Source of the DNA: Sebaldella sp. S0638
GTDB lineage: Bacteria > Fusobacteriota > Fusobacteriia > Fusobacteriales > Leptotrichiaceae
Length of the DNA: 58,382 nucleotides
Direction of reading: 5' to 3'
Assembly: GCF_024158605.1 (NCBI RefSeq)
Contig: NZ_JAMZGM010000015.1
Location: forward strand, 1-58,382
Shown piece by piece: positions 25,601 to 34,116 of this stretch. A program made the position numbers and the translations under genes. A model generated the notes under the pieces. That model was given only the letters and a program-made list of their open reading frames with translations. It had not been told where the DNA came from and made no database searches. Each line of letters starts with the position of its first letter. Position 1 is the first letter of the stretch.

Positions 25601-26680
25601 TTATGGTTTGAGGATTTCGGGCTGGCTTTGGATAAAAAATATGTCGGTTCGGCAGGGGATGCAGGTCTTATATTTGATAAGATAGATACAATAGAAACAG
25701 AGTATGATTTTAGAAGAATAATATCAAACCTCGCAGGAGATATATATGCAAATATGAATCAGAGAGAAGAGACAATAGGTGATGTATTTGACAGTTCACT
25801 TCATTTACTTCAGAATTCAAAGAATAATACAAAAGAAAATGTAAAAATAAATGTAATAGCTGGAAAAGGAAGTGTAAAAGAAAACACAGAAGGAGTGGTC
25901 GGGTACGATTATGAAGCAGTGGGAGTTCTTGCATTAAGAGAAGTGGAGAGAACATACAGGCATACATTTGGTTATTCATTAGGTTATACACACACAAGCT
26001 TTGAATTCAAAGATGGGAACAATAGTGAGGAAGATGCGGATTCGATTCAGTTAGGACTGCATAATAAATATAAATCAAATGACTGGATACTGAGAAATGA
26101 TCTGACAGGAAGAGTGGGATTTCACAATACAGACAGAGGTTTGAACTGGGGAAATGCTGAAAATTCAACTATGAAAGGAAGTTATGAAACATACAATATA
26201 ACAAGTGATAATAAATTAGGGAAAGAAATATCACTTGGGAAAAGAGTAAATATAACTCCTTACGGCGGAATAAAAGCAATGTATACAACAAGACCAACAT
26301 TCAGCGAAAGCGGATTGGAATCACTGGAAGTGAAAGGAAACGATGCTTGGAGTATAAAACCAAAAGTAGGTGTGGAACTAAAAGGAGAAGTACCTTTAGG
26401 AAACAATGAAAGCTGGAAATTGAAAGGGGCAGTGGACATAGCTTATGAATATGAGTTAGGAGATCTGAATGAAAGAGAATATGCAAAATTAACAAAAGTA
26501 GAGACAGATTACCATAAGCTTGCAAAACCTGAAAAGGATAAGGGACAAATAAGAACCGGAGCTTCAGTAGGAGTAGAAGTAGAAGACAGATATGGAATCT
26601 TCATAACAGGCGACTATCGAACAAGAAATGATAATCAGGATGATTACAGAGTAGGTATAACATTAAAAACAGTATTTTAA
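22637..26680 (+). CDS. Autotransporter (type V secretion) lacking a visible signal peptide
   Basis: This 1347-residue frame has a long passenger of degenerate repeats of the form N.G.I..G.NS.GIY (about residues 1-900), predicted to form a beta-helix. An outer-membrane autotransporter barrel follows from about residue 1075 to the end, with the family's terminal strand YRVGITLKTVF ending in Phe. Such proteins reach the surface as adhesins or biofilm factors. However, no signal sequence or ribosome site precedes ATG 22637. The frame is open upstream to 22577, reading LYSNNNININ then TASATDYIPVS. The 5' end is therefore probably lost, or joined by frameshift to the preceding lipoprotein gene. Confidence 0.85.
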   Translation: MTKGTLILDRDINLDDSSDLYKNSEISLVSVNLESGKIIKGTQNNQIGIAQKNYDKSSGIETIKIINDGIVDLEGSESIGVITDYGHIINNNMIKTTGEKSVGVYSANGTIVENNGDIIAGGNNSTGIYGANYLDGRTGSSVLGYGNDKIDITNNGRIVSEGTGRVYGIYAANIAASKGDSKINLENGTIDISSSRGGIGVYADNTTVTGGGTLTIGSDSLGMYIKDSDVNLSNMILNINGNNSLGFYLEGTTNFSGLGIINVDGKNISLFNVASNGIFNNNFTVNSTVGSSYSIGNVSNGTFRYDGTASLSNGGGLISGKNSAVLLDINSDVSAAESNIVVAAIDGRYTGVLPSGFTSEIDGENRGNIALGDNSAGLYGKNGARLLNSGNISVNNNSLGMKIDGAESAAVNAGMIKTGANSVGIYGKETSVLSNLSSGIIEGGLGETVGMYLNTSNTGTVTNDGTIDLSGDKARGIYTEGTGIKIINNTGIIKTGDSSYINNAGIGIYSKTTGDVINNSGTIIAGVNSIGVYSQGGTVNQNSLIKTAGIGIYADAAMVNLNAESVLKAEDIGIYAVNGSNVINSGTVILGNDSYGYILKSGSNLINNSPVTVGDNGVFVYGDGLGTVNNNADIMLSGTDSFGFYTVNGGNIINNGVVKADTGTANIGVYAKGGNIQNTGDIIVGDSVILDKLNTQKNRYAVGIYGDNTSIYNSGNIKVGYYGVGIFSTGNNIENHGNITSEAEGAIGLFIENGKLDNYGNVTLDGDSSMGIYANKGSIVTNHGIITINGDSSQGVYLNNESTLENHGTININGNDSQGVLLKGKGRLINAGIINLAAGLVNSETVLYGTVNSYPVPSIINAGIINVNENFETNGFDISIKADPLTMRTAELTEDLGAAFVSDAVKFYAPGFSTTEPISVLAGFTTGTHAETYKLKDVFNPTTEGGANSGLVKVKSKSLTWSATPIINSNGNVDIWMQKIPYDEFTSGLWFEDFGLALDKKYVGSAGDAGLIFDKIDTIETEYDFRRIISNLAGDIYANMNQREETIGDVFDSSLHLLQNSKNNTKENVKINVIAGKGSVKENTEGVVGYDYEAVGVLALREVERTYRHTFGYSLGYTHTSFEFKDGNNSEEDADSIQLGLHNKYKSNDWILRNDLTGRVGFHNTDRGLNWGNAENSTMKGSYETYNITSDNKLGKEISLGKRVNITPYGGIKAMYTTRPTFSESGLESLEVKGNDAWSIKPKVGVELKGEVPLGNNESWKLKGAVDIAYEYELGDLNEREYAKLTKVETDYHKLAKPEKDKGQIRTGASVGVEVEDRYGIFITGDYRTRNDNQDDYRVGITLKTVF

Positions 26681-27164
26681 AAAAGAAAATATAATTTAAA
26701 CAAAAATTTTGGTATGTTCTTGTTTAAAAAAGATTTTCTCAGTGAAAAAATGTTAATGTTAATACTGGAGTTTTAAACTTATCAGATTGAGAAAAATATA
26801 AAATAAAGTATACCTTTTTTACATTGTAAAAGGGGTATATTTTTTTGTGAAAATGACCCGGTTTCTTCTCTGTATCAAGAAGAAATACAGAAGAGGAGAA
26901 AAGAGTGCCTCGCTGTTTATGCTGACAAAATAATAACAGGATCGATTTATCAGGTTTCTAAAAATGTGATATAGAGTAGTTGGAAATAATATTATGTGTG
27001 TAAATTGCAAGAAAAGCTGAATTATTTCATCTGACTTTTTTATTTTACAACAAAATTTATTTAAGATCAGAAAGTAAAAAATTATAAAATTTAAGCCTAA
27101 AATAAATTATAATATTTTCTGAAATATAGTATAATAGAGACAGTTTTATTAAAAGGAAGGGATT
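26681..27164 (+). other. Intergenic region after the autotransporter, with a terminator
   Basis: The clearest structure is a hairpin at 26809-26847 (TATACC...GGTATA with T-run). I see no convincing gene. A TATAAT-type -10 near 27129 may drive the DUF429 gene. Confidence 0.5.
26809..26847 (+). terminator. Likely terminator of the autotransporter transcript
   Basis: TATACCTTTT pairs imperfectly with AAAAGGGGTATA (two-base bulge) and is followed by seven T. It sits 130 bases after the autotransporter stop. Confidence 0.6.
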
Positions 27165-27911
27165 ATGGAAGAAAAAATATTTGCCGGGATAGATCTCGCA
27201 TGGACATCAAACAATGAAACTGGTATATGCATGATAAACGAACACGGGGAAATTCTATTTTCTCATTCCGAAGTATATAGTAATGCTGAAATATGCAAAG
27301 TGTTTCTTGATTCTGATATAACTTGCGGAAAAAATGTATATATAGGAATAGATGCACCTCTTATCTTCCCTGAGGATGTTAAAGAATACAGAACTGCTGA
27401 AAGAGAATTGAAAAGAGCTGATATAAACGGGTTTCACTTATCAAGTTTTCAGGTTTCAAAGGAATATATGCTAAAAACATACAGAGAAAGCCGCGGTGAA
27501 GATATTTCAAGGTATCTCGCAGAAAATAAAAAATATAATTATACTGATAAACTATTTACACACAGTCATGAAGTAGTAGAGACATTTCCCACTGGTATAA
27601 CTGCTGGTATTTTTCCGGAAATTTTCCCGGCAGGATATAAGTTAAAGGGAAAAAAAGCTGATAGTATAAAGGGTTACGATATATTATATAAGAAAATAAA
27701 AGTTTTTGAAGAGAAAAAAATAATAAATGGATTTACGGAGAATTTTAAGCTGCCGGAGGATGATATGAAACGAAAGGAATATAAGAGCTTTGAAGATAGA
27801 ATAGATGCTTTTCTATGTGCTTTTGCTCTCTTTCTGGTACATAAAAATCTGGCTTCGGAACTTTATTTCGGCAATAAGGAAAAAGGATTGATTTTTCTGC
27901 CGTTGAAATAA
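27165..27911 (+). CDS. DUF429 domain protein
   Basis: The 248-residue protein shows the DUF429 blocks: IFAGIDLAWTSNNETGICMI at the N-terminus, YIGIDAPLIFPED, the YRTAEREL segment, HEVVETFPTG and a C-terminal FEDRIDAFLCAFALFLVHKNL. The family has an RNase H-like fold with acidic residues in GIDLAW, IDAPL and the terminal RIDA helix, suggesting nuclease-type activity, but the biological role is unknown. It has an AAGGAAGGG ribosome site and is followed after 36 bases by an MFS transporter gene, with which it may be co-transcribed. Confidence 0.85.
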   Translation: MEEKIFAGIDLAWTSNNETGICMINEHGEILFSHSEVYSNAEICKVFLDSDITCGKNVYIGIDAPLIFPEDVKEYRTAERELKRADINGFHLSSFQVSKEYMLKTYRESRGEDISRYLAENKKYNYTDKLFTHSHEVVETFPTGITAGIFPEIFPAGYKLKGKKADSIKGYDILYKKIKVFEEKKIINGFTENFKLPEDDMKRKEYKSFEDRIDAFLCAFALFLVHKNLASELYFGNKEKGLIFLPLK

Positions 27912-27947
27912 TAATAAATTTTATTTTATAGAAAGAGGTGTACATTC

Positions 27948-29144
27948 ATGCATGCTGAAAGTTTAAAAAAGATAAACGCTAAATTTTCCATGATCCAGTG
28001 TTCATTCATGATGTCGTTTAGTGCAATAGTTGGTTTTTCGGTAGTACTGCTGAAATCAAGGAATTTTAACAGCTCTGAAATAGGAATAATACTTGCTGTA
28101 GAGTGTGTGGCCTCTGTTTTTTCCCAGACTTTTCTGGGGAATTTTGCCGATAAACATAAAAAAATACCGCTGAAATGGATTCTTCTGGTTATAATAGTGC
28201 TGAGCTTTATTATAAATACAGTTCTTATGTTTATACCGTCAGAATTTTTTATCACTATGTTTATTTTTGTTATGATAGGAATGACGGAATATTCTGCGAC
28301 AGGTTTAATAAATGCTCTGGCAATACAGTTCGTAAACAGGGGGATTCCGGTAAATTTTGGTCTGGCAAGAGGATTAGGCTCTCTGGCATATGCAGTAGGC
28401 GGTTTTTTTATAGGGAAAGTAGTTACAGCAAAAGGGCCTGAGAGTATACTTGTTATTCATGCTGTATTTTTGATAATAATGATAATATCAATATGTATTT
28501 TTGATAAACCGGATTCAATACCGGGGATAGCAAATACACATAAAGAACATCATGAAAAAAATGACAGCGTATGGCGTATGCTTGCTGCTAATAAAAAACT
28601 GCTGTATTTTCTCACGGCAATGATACTGACATTTATAAGTCACGGAATGCTGGCTAATTTTCTTCCGCAGATAGTGGAACATGTAGGAGGAAACAGCGGA
28701 GATTATGGTACTGCAATGTCGCTTGCCGCTTTGAGTGAAATTCCCACTATGGTGTGTTTCAGCTTTTTTATGAAAAAGACCACTAGCGGTAAACTGGTAA
28801 TGCTGTCATTTCTGTTTTTCTTTGTAAAAAGTGTGCTGTTTATATTTTCAAATAATATATATTTTATTTTTGCATTTCAAATGCTGCAAATACTTGGATA
28901 TGGTCTTTTTGTACCGGCATCTGTATATTATGTGAATGAAATAGTGGCGGAAAACGAAAAAATAAGAGGACAGTCGCTGGTAACTGTAGCGTCAATGGGA
29001 ATAGGAATAACAATAGGAAATCTGCTTGGGGGATGGATACTGGATCTACAGGGAGTTCCTGTAATGCTTATTGTAAGTACAGTATTTTCATTTTTAGGCT
29101 TTGTTATAGTTTTTCTGAGTATTGGAAAGAAAAAAACTGCATAA
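27948..29144 (+). CDS. MFS transporter
   Basis: This 398-residue polytopic protein has about 12 hydrophobic segments in two halves and the MFS loop 2-3 motif form GNFADKHKKIPLKW. The segment SGDYGTAMSLAALSEIPTMV and GYGLFVPASVYYVNEIV fit the MFS_1-like/LacY-like group (related to HcaT-type permeases), in which E. coli members carry sugars, nucleosides or phenylpropanoids. Substrate cannot be assigned. The start ATG 27948 follows AGAGGTG. The gene ends at a strong bidirectional terminator shared with a convergent lipoprotein gene. Confidence 0.85.
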   Translation: MHAESLKKINAKFSMIQCSFMMSFSAIVGFSVVLLKSRNFNSSEIGIILAVECVASVFSQTFLGNFADKHKKIPLKWILLVIIVLSFIINTVLMFIPSEFFITMFIFVMIGMTEYSATGLINALAIQFVNRGIPVNFGLARGLGSLAYAVGGFFIGKVVTAKGPESILVIHAVFLIIMIISICIFDKPDSIPGIANTHKEHHEKNDSVWRMLAANKKLLYFLTAMILTFISHGMLANFLPQIVEHVGGNSGDYGTAMSLAALSEIPTMVCFSFFMKKTTSGKLVMLSFLFFFVKSVLFIFSNNIYFIFAFQMLQILGYGLFVPASVYYVNEIVAENEKIRGQSLVTVASMGIGITIGNLLGGWILDLQGVPVMLIVSTVFSFLGFVIVFLSIGKKKTA

Positions 29145-29170
29145 TTTCAAAAATAAAATTTTTAAATATG

Positions 29171-29207
29171 AAAAAACGGGTGAAACTAACATAGTAAACC
29201 CGTTTTT
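29171..29207. terminator. Bidirectional terminator between the MFS and PLD-like genes
   Basis: AAAAAACGGGT (29171-29181) pairs with ACCCGTTTTT (29198-29207), giving A and T runs on both sides. Confidence 0.85.
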
Positions 29208-29224
29208 ATTTTATTCATAAAATC

Positions 29225-30631
29225 TTAGAAAGCAGAAAAACCGCTTTTCTCAATCATTTTATATAAAAAATTATTTAAGCCTGATTCTTTTTTTGCCATG
29301 TCGTAATCGAGGGTAAAGTCACCGTCTTTATTAGTCCACAGTCTGTCAAAATAAGTAAGTACCTCATTTGAAAATTCAGAATCATAAGGTGCAATAACTT
29401 TTAGTTCAGATTCCAGATTAAAGTCCCGAAGATTACGTCTTGTAAAGTTACCTGATCCGCCGTATGCTACCAGATAATCAGCTTTTTTAACCAGCATAAG
29501 TTTGGTATGGAACTGTTCCTCGCCGTTGTTATACCATCTGAGATTAATAACTCCGGGATTATTAAGACTTTTTTTCACGATTTCGTCAGCAGCTGTTTTA
29601 TTTGGAATTCCTCCTGATTGATTGGAAGTAATGCTGTTGTTCAAAATAATATCGAAATTTACACCTCTTTTAGTAGCATTTATAATTTCTCTTACTACAA
29701 TTCTATCAGCAAGGTAAAACTGGGCAATAAGTATTTTATCTCCAAAAACCGCATTTTTTATTTCATCTGTTACGCCTTTTCCGATTTTTCCTTCTGTAAG
29801 ATACTGTACTGAATAGATTCCTTCTTTAGCGGGAATTATTTCCAGCTTATGGTTAGGGATATTTTCTTTGGAAAATTTCGCAATATCCTGTTCTCCCTGA
29901 AAAATATCCTGCATAATTTCACCGTTTGTTTCAAAGGCAATATTAGAGTGTCTCGAACCTTCTCTATGAGGATTGGCAGAAGGAAGAAAAACAGTTTTTT
30001 CATTCATAATTACTTTTCTGTGATTTGCCTTTAGATTCAGAGCTTTTAAAAGGCTTCGCATTGTTACTTTCGGAGCGGTCTCGGAATCTATAGGATTTTT
30101 GATTTTTCCGCCGTTCTTTTTATTGCCGAATGGCCTGATAAATGTCCGCCATATTGGTGAATAGACCCACACAGGATCATTCAGATGGTCAAGATCAATA
30201 TAGATTATTTTTACTCCGAGATCAGTAAGAGGCTTATATAATTCATTATCAAAAGAGCCGTAAAAATTATTATTCGGATCAAGAATAATATAAACATCCA
30301 AATCCGGATTCTTTTGCTTCTTCTCTACAATTTTATCTCTTAGTTTCTCAGCGAGAGGGTATAATTTATCAGAGGCTTCCTTCCTCTGAACCCAGTCATT
30401 AAAGAGAAATACATCCAAAATAAAGAAATCTTCAGCTTCATCAAGAATTTCGTAGACTCTGGGCCATATATTACTTTCATAAACAATTTCATCATCTTTT
30501 TTATAAGTAAGATCATAATAAAATTTTACATCGTCTGCTTTTCTCACGGGTGATTCTATTGAAGTACCCGAAGGTACAGCAGAACATGAAATTAGTATTA
30601 GTGTAAAAACCAGATAAAGTATTTTTTTCAT
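29225..30631 (-). CDS. Phospholipase-D-like lipoprotein (copy A)
   Basis: The 468-residue protein has a lipoprotein signal (LILISC, Cys16) and two PLD-type half sites: NHRKVIMNEKTVFLPSANPH around residue 205 and FHTKLMLVKKADYLVAYGGSGNF around residue 375. These give HxK and S/G-N elements of a paired HKD active site. In both motifs the Asp usually found five residues after Lys is not in place (Glu and Lys instead), so the enzyme is a divergent member. Related proteins transfer phosphatidyl groups or cut DNA or lipids. A paralogue lies at 36537 on the other strand. Confidence 0.85.
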   Translation of the reverse strand: MKKILYLVFTLILISCSAVPSGTSIESPVRKADDVKFYYDLTYKKDDEIVYESNIWPRVYEILDEAEDFFILDVFLFNDWVQRKEASDKLYPLAEKLRDKIVEKKQKNPDLDVYIILDPNNNFYGSFDNELYKPLTDLGVKIIYIDLDHLNDPVWVYSPIWRTFIRPFGNKKNGGKIKNPIDSETAPKVTMRSLLKALNLKANHRKVIMNEKTVFLPSANPHREGSRHSNIAFETNGEIMQDIFQGEQDIAKFSKENIPNHKLEIIPAKEGIYSVQYLTEGKIGKGVTDEIKNAVFGDKILIAQFYLADRIVVREIINATKRGVNFDIILNNSITSNQSGGIPNKTAADEIVKKSLNNPGVINLRWYNNGEEQFHTKLMLVKKADYLVAYGGSGNFTRRNLRDFNLESELKVIAPYDSEFSNEVLTYFDRLWTNKDGDFTLDYDMAKKESGLNNFLYKMIEKSGFSAF

Positions 30632-30746
30632 ATGCTACTCCTTATTTTTTATTATATTTTACTCTATTGAAACAAATATTTCAAATTTTCTTATTTTACG
30701 ATGATGAAATAATGAAACGAAAAATCATAATAAAAAATATTATTGT

Positions 30747-30776
30747 TTGACTAACAAAATAACTTTAGTTTATAAT
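30747..30776 (+). promoter_or_regulatory. Putative promoter of the NitT/TauT-type ABC operon
   Basis: TTGACT (30747-30752), an 18-base spacer and TATAAT (30771-30776) precede the GTG start by 57 bases. Confidence 0.6.
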
Positions 30777-30832
30777 GTATTATCTGTTTAATAAAAGTAA
30801 TTCATATAAAAATAAGATTTAGAGGTGATTAT

Positions 30833-31816
30833 GTGAAAAGAATAGGAATGATTTTTTTGAGTTTATTACTGGTTTTCAGTTGCGGGAAGGAGAGTACAGT
30901 TAAAGAAACCAAAGATAGCAGCAGTGAAAAAGCAACGGTGAAATTTATTTTCCCCGATGGTCTTCCGGCGCTTTCTGTTTTGGGAATGTATTCTGAAAAT
31001 AAGCAGTTCGAGGACAGTATTAATATAGAGTATGAGAAATCTGCCACAGTGGAAACACTTGTGGGGAGTCTTCTTACAGCAGATGAGAATATAATTGCAA
31101 TAGTACCGTCAAGCCTTGCTGCACAGCTTTATAACAAAAGTATGGGGTATAAAATATTAGGTACTGTTTCATGGGGTTCTCTATATTTGGTCAGCAGTGA
31201 GGATGTAAAAAGTATTGAAGATCTGAAAGATAAAAAGACAGGGATAATAGGAAGAGGGCAGACACCTGATATTGTTTTCAGAAATATATTAAGTAAAAAT
31301 AATATTGATCCTGAAAGCCTGGATCTGGAGTATTTTGCCTCGGGAACAGAACTGGCAAATGCAATTGCTGCAGGGAAAATAAAGACAGCTGTATTATCTG
31401 AACCGGCTGCTTCCATGCTTCTGAAAAAAGACAGCAGTGTAAAGAGAGTATTATCCATAAATGATGAGTGGAAAAAATTATACTCAAATGAAAATGGTTT
31501 TCCGCAGGCTGCTTTGATCATTAAAGAAGAACTTTTGAAAAAGTATCCGGGTATTGCCGAAAAGCTCGCAGCAGAACTTGGAGAACAGGGAAAATGGCTT
31601 AGAGAAGGGGATAATAAAGAAGAATCCTTGAAAAAAGGAGAGCTGAGTGTACCAGCAGCAGTTTTACCTGAAATAATAAAAAACTCAAATATTAATTTTT
31701 TACAAATAAAAGGAACAGAAAAAGATTATATAGAATATTACAAAATATTATCGGACTTTGATGCGAAAGCTATCGGCGGGAAAGTTCCTGATAGCGGGAT
31801 TTTTTATGAAAAATAA
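30833..31816 (+). CDS. ABC transporter substrate-binding lipoprotein, NitT/TauT (NMT1-like) type
   Basis: The 327-residue lipoprotein (LVFSCGKE, Cys17) has a type II periplasmic binding fold of the NMT1/SsuA group: KFIFPDGLPALSVLGMYSE, LLTADENIIAIVPSSLAAQLYNKSMGYKILGTVSWGS, and DLKDKKTGIIGRGQTPDIVFRNILSKNNI, AIAAGKIKTAVLSEPAASML. The group binds sulphonates, nitrate, pyrimidine precursors or aromatic acids; the ligand is not evident. The start is GTG 30833 with AGAGGTGAT as ribosome site; the overlapping ATG at 30831 is in another frame and is followed at once by TGA. The stop overlaps the permease start. Confidence 0.85.
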   Translation: MKRIGMIFLSLLLVFSCGKESTVKETKDSSSEKATVKFIFPDGLPALSVLGMYSENKQFEDSINIEYEKSATVETLVGSLLTADENIIAIVPSSLAAQLYNKSMGYKILGTVSWGSLYLVSSEDVKSIEDLKDKKTGIIGRGQTPDIVFRNILSKNNIDPESLDLEYFASGTELANAIAAGKIKTAVLSEPAASMLLKKDSSVKRVLSINDEWKKLYSNENGFPQAALIIKEELLKKYPGIAEKLAAELGEQGKWLREGDNKEESLKKGELSVPAAVLPEIIKNSNINFLQIKGTEKDYIEYYKILSDFDAKAIGGKVPDSGIFYEK

Positions 31817-32555
31817 GTATTTTGTCTTTACTTTTTCAGTTATAGTAACAGGAGTAGTATGGGAACTGCTGTCTAAGTATACAGGAAATGATGTGATATT
31901 TCCGGGTTTGATTTCTATTTTTCGTGAAATAAAACTGATAATCAGCAAAGATGTCTTTTTTAGAGAAGTATACAGTACATTTATCAGAATTTTTACTGCA
32001 TTTTTTATATCTCTTGTAAGTTCACTGATTTTAGGAATTCTATCAGCTAATATAAAATCAGTGCGGATATTTTTGAAACCTCAGATTAGCTTTGTAAAAT
32101 ATGCACCGATTATTGCAATGATAGTGCTTATACTTATCTGGTTCCCAAAAGAGATATCACCGCTTGTAATAGGAACAATAATTTCGTTCCCAATATTCTA
32201 CGATAATATTACTGGAAGTATAAATAATATTGATCCTGATACCAAAAGGCTGATAAATGTATTTCATATAAGCAGAAAAGATTCCATAATAAAGATATAT
32301 TTCCCTGCTCTTCTGTTTAATCTGATGAATATAATGAGTTCAGTTTTCGGATTGATTTTGAAAACTGTGATAGCGGGTGAAATATACAGTCAGCCGAAAT
32401 ACGGTATGGGAAGCGGTATCCTAAATGAAAAATTAACACTTAATACAGCAGGAATAATAGCATGGATAATAATAACAGTATTTTTTTCACTGATAGTGGA
32501 TTATATTTTTCGTTTTTTACGCAGCAGAGTGATGTTTTGGAGGAATAATGACTGA
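31806..32555 (+). CDS. ABC transporter permease, NitT/TauT type
   Basis: This 249-residue inner-membrane protein has about six segments, the opening MKNKYFVFTFSVIVTGVVWELLSKY typical of SsuC/TauC, and the loop segment NIDPDTKRLINVFHISRKDSIIKIYFPALLFN, which matches the EAA dock. I chose ATG 31806, overlapping the binding-protein stop by 11 bases; a longer frame from 31758 would add 16 residues that only read the other gene's 3' end. It forms the membrane path of the importer and overlaps the ATPase gene by eight bases. Confidence 0.85.
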   Translation: MKNKYFVFTFSVIVTGVVWELLSKYTGNDVIFPGLISIFREIKLIISKDVFFREVYSTFIRIFTAFFISLVSSLILGILSANIKSVRIFLKPQISFVKYAPIIAMIVLILIWFPKEISPLVIGTIISFPIFYDNITGSINNIDPDTKRLINVFHISRKDSIIKIYFPALLFNLMNIMSSVFGLILKTVIAGEIYSQPKYGMGSGILNEKLTLNTAGIIAWIIITVFFSLIVDYIFRFLRSRVMFWRNND

Positions 32556-33138
32556 TTATAAATTTGAGAATATAAACATAGCTTTTGGATCAGATGTAAT
32601 ATATAAAGATTTTTCAATAGAATTTGAAAAAAATAAAATAACTACAATACTTGGACGTTCAGGATGCGGAAAAACAACACTTTTGAATTACATTATGAAA
32701 GATATTCTGAAATATGAGGATTTGAGCTGTGTTTTTCAGGAGGAGAGTCTGGTAGAATGGCTCACTGTTCGCGAAAATATAGATATTATATTAAGAAACA
32801 AAAAAATTTCAAAAGCCGAAAAAGAAGAAATAATCCTAAAAAATCTGAAACTGGTAAATCTGAACGGATATGAAAACTATTATCCGGCGAAATTAAGCGG
32901 TGGTATGAAACAGAGAGTAAATATAGCAAGAGCTGTATCTTACAGTTCTGATCTTCTCTTTATGGATGAACCGTTTAAATCAATAGATATTATCAATAAA
33001 GCAGAAATAATAAAGAAGCTGAAAATAGAAATAAAAAAGCGTAGTCAGACAACTATTATGGTATCCCATGATCTGGATGAAGCTATAGACTTTTCAGATA
33101 ATATAATCTGTATATCCGGAGGTATAGAAAAAAAATAA
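32548..33138 (+). CDS. ABC transporter ATP-binding protein, NitT/TauT type (short)
   Basis: The 196-residue ATPase carries Walker A GRSGCGKTT, Q-loop FQEESLVEWLTVREN, signature LSGGMKQR, Walker B LLFMDEPFKSID and H-loop SHD. The QEESL..W.TV pattern is specific for the SsuB/TauB branch. It is shorter than the usual 240-260 residues and lacks the C-terminal extension. Its start lies within the permease gene, and an AGGAGGA sequence sits just before it. It ends the three-gene operon (binding protein, permease, ATPase). No terminator is obvious immediately downstream. Confidence 0.88.
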   Translation: MTDYKFENINIAFGSDVIYKDFSIEFEKNKITTILGRSGCGKTTLLNYIMKDILKYEDLSCVFQEESLVEWLTVRENIDIILRNKKISKAEKEEIILKNLKLVNLNGYENYYPAKLSGGMKQRVNIARAVSYSSDLLFMDEPFKSIDIINKAEIIKKLKIEIKKRSQTTIMVSHDLDEAIDFSDNIICISGGIEKK

Positions 33139-33280
33139 AAAAATTTTCTATAAATAAATATATTTCTAAGGAAACACTGATAAAATATATCTGATAAGTG
33201 GCAAATCTTGTTAGCGGTGACATTACATTTATCAGGAAACTTTGATTTTTGGCGCTTAAAATAGACTTTGGAGTGAATGG

Positions 33281-33565
33281 ATGAAATTATATGAGATAAT
33301 ACTGGCGTATTTACTAATGATAAATATTTTTACAATGTATACTTTTTTTCTGGATAAGAGCAAAGCCAAAAATAAAAAATGGAGAATAAAAGAAAGTACA
33401 CTTTTTCTTTTATCTATAATCGGTGGAAGTCTGGGTGCCATACTTGGCATGAAATTGTTCAGACATAAAACAAAGCACTGGTATTTTAAGTATGGTATTC
33501 CTTTTATACTGGCGGTTCAGGTAATTTTAACTGTGTACACAGCGGTAAGATTCCGCGATCTGTAA
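33281..33565 (+). CDS. DUF1294 small membrane protein
   Basis: This 94-residue protein has three hydrophobic segments and the DUF1294 landmarks: N-terminal segment with NIFTMYTFFLDKSKAKNKKWRIKE, then LLSIIGGSLGAILGMKLFRHKTKHWYFKYGIP. Function unknown; family members are common in Firmicutes and Proteobacteria. The ATG follows GGAGTGA. It is 15 bases from the small lipoprotein gene downstream, implying a possible operon. Confidence 0.85.
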   Translation: MKLYEIILAYLLMINIFTMYTFFLDKSKAKNKKWRIKESTLFLLSIIGGSLGAILGMKLFRHKTKHWYFKYGIPFILAVQVILTVYTAVRFRDL

Positions 33566-33580
33566 AAGGAGATGAAAAAG

Positions 33581-34099
33581 ATGAAAAAGTTAAGAAAATT
33601 ATTTGTATTAACAGGTTTGTCAGCTTTGGTGCTGTCATGCGGAAATACACAGGCTGCATCTACAGCAGCAGCTAAAAGCAATCCTGCAGTTAATACACAG
33701 GTTTTGGGGCAAGTGGCTATGAAGAACTGGTTTGGTATGAATGCTGAGCAATTACGACGTCAGGTAAGAGGTACCAAAGATGTGTATATGATAAATGCAT
33801 CAGGGAAGTCGCTCTCAGGTCTGGAAAAGGATGAAGACTGGTTTGGAGAGACTGTAAGAACTGTCTACCATCTTGACGGTGAAAATACTACACTTAGCAG
33901 TATAGAACTATATTATCCTGACGGAAATTACAATACGATCATATCAAACATGACAAAGCAGCTTGGAACACCTATATCAAATAAGGTAACAGAGAAAAAT
34001 ATGCCTTCTGTTCAGGAAGCGGAATTCTCAAGAAACGGGTTACATTTCACGGTAACTGATTTCAGCGGATATATATCAGTTATAATTATTCCTGAATAG
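33581..34099 (+). CDS. Lipoprotein of unknown function
   Basis: The protein of 172 residues has lipobox ALVLSCGNTQ (Cys20 counted from ATG 33581). I chose that ATG because AAAGGAG (33565-33571) is at proper distance; ATG 33572 abuts the ribosome site. The mature domain has WFGMNAEQLRRQVRG, WFGETVRTVYHLDGENTTLSSIELYYPDG and AEFSRNGLHFTVTDFSGYISV, which looks like an alpha/beta periplasmic domain, but I cannot name the family. It sits between a DUF1294 gene and a possible lysozyme-inhibitor gene, all on one strand with spacings of about 17 bases. Confidence 0.75.
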   Translation: MKKLRKLFVLTGLSALVLSCGNTQAASTAAAKSNPAVNTQVLGQVAMKNWFGMNAEQLRRQVRGTKDVYMINASGKSLSGLEKDEDWFGETVRTVYHLDGENTTLSSIELYYPDGNYNTIISNMTKQLGTPISNKVTEKNMPSVQEAEFSRNGLHFTVTDFSGYISVIIIPE

Positions 34100-34116
34100 G
34101 GTCACGGAGGTTTATT

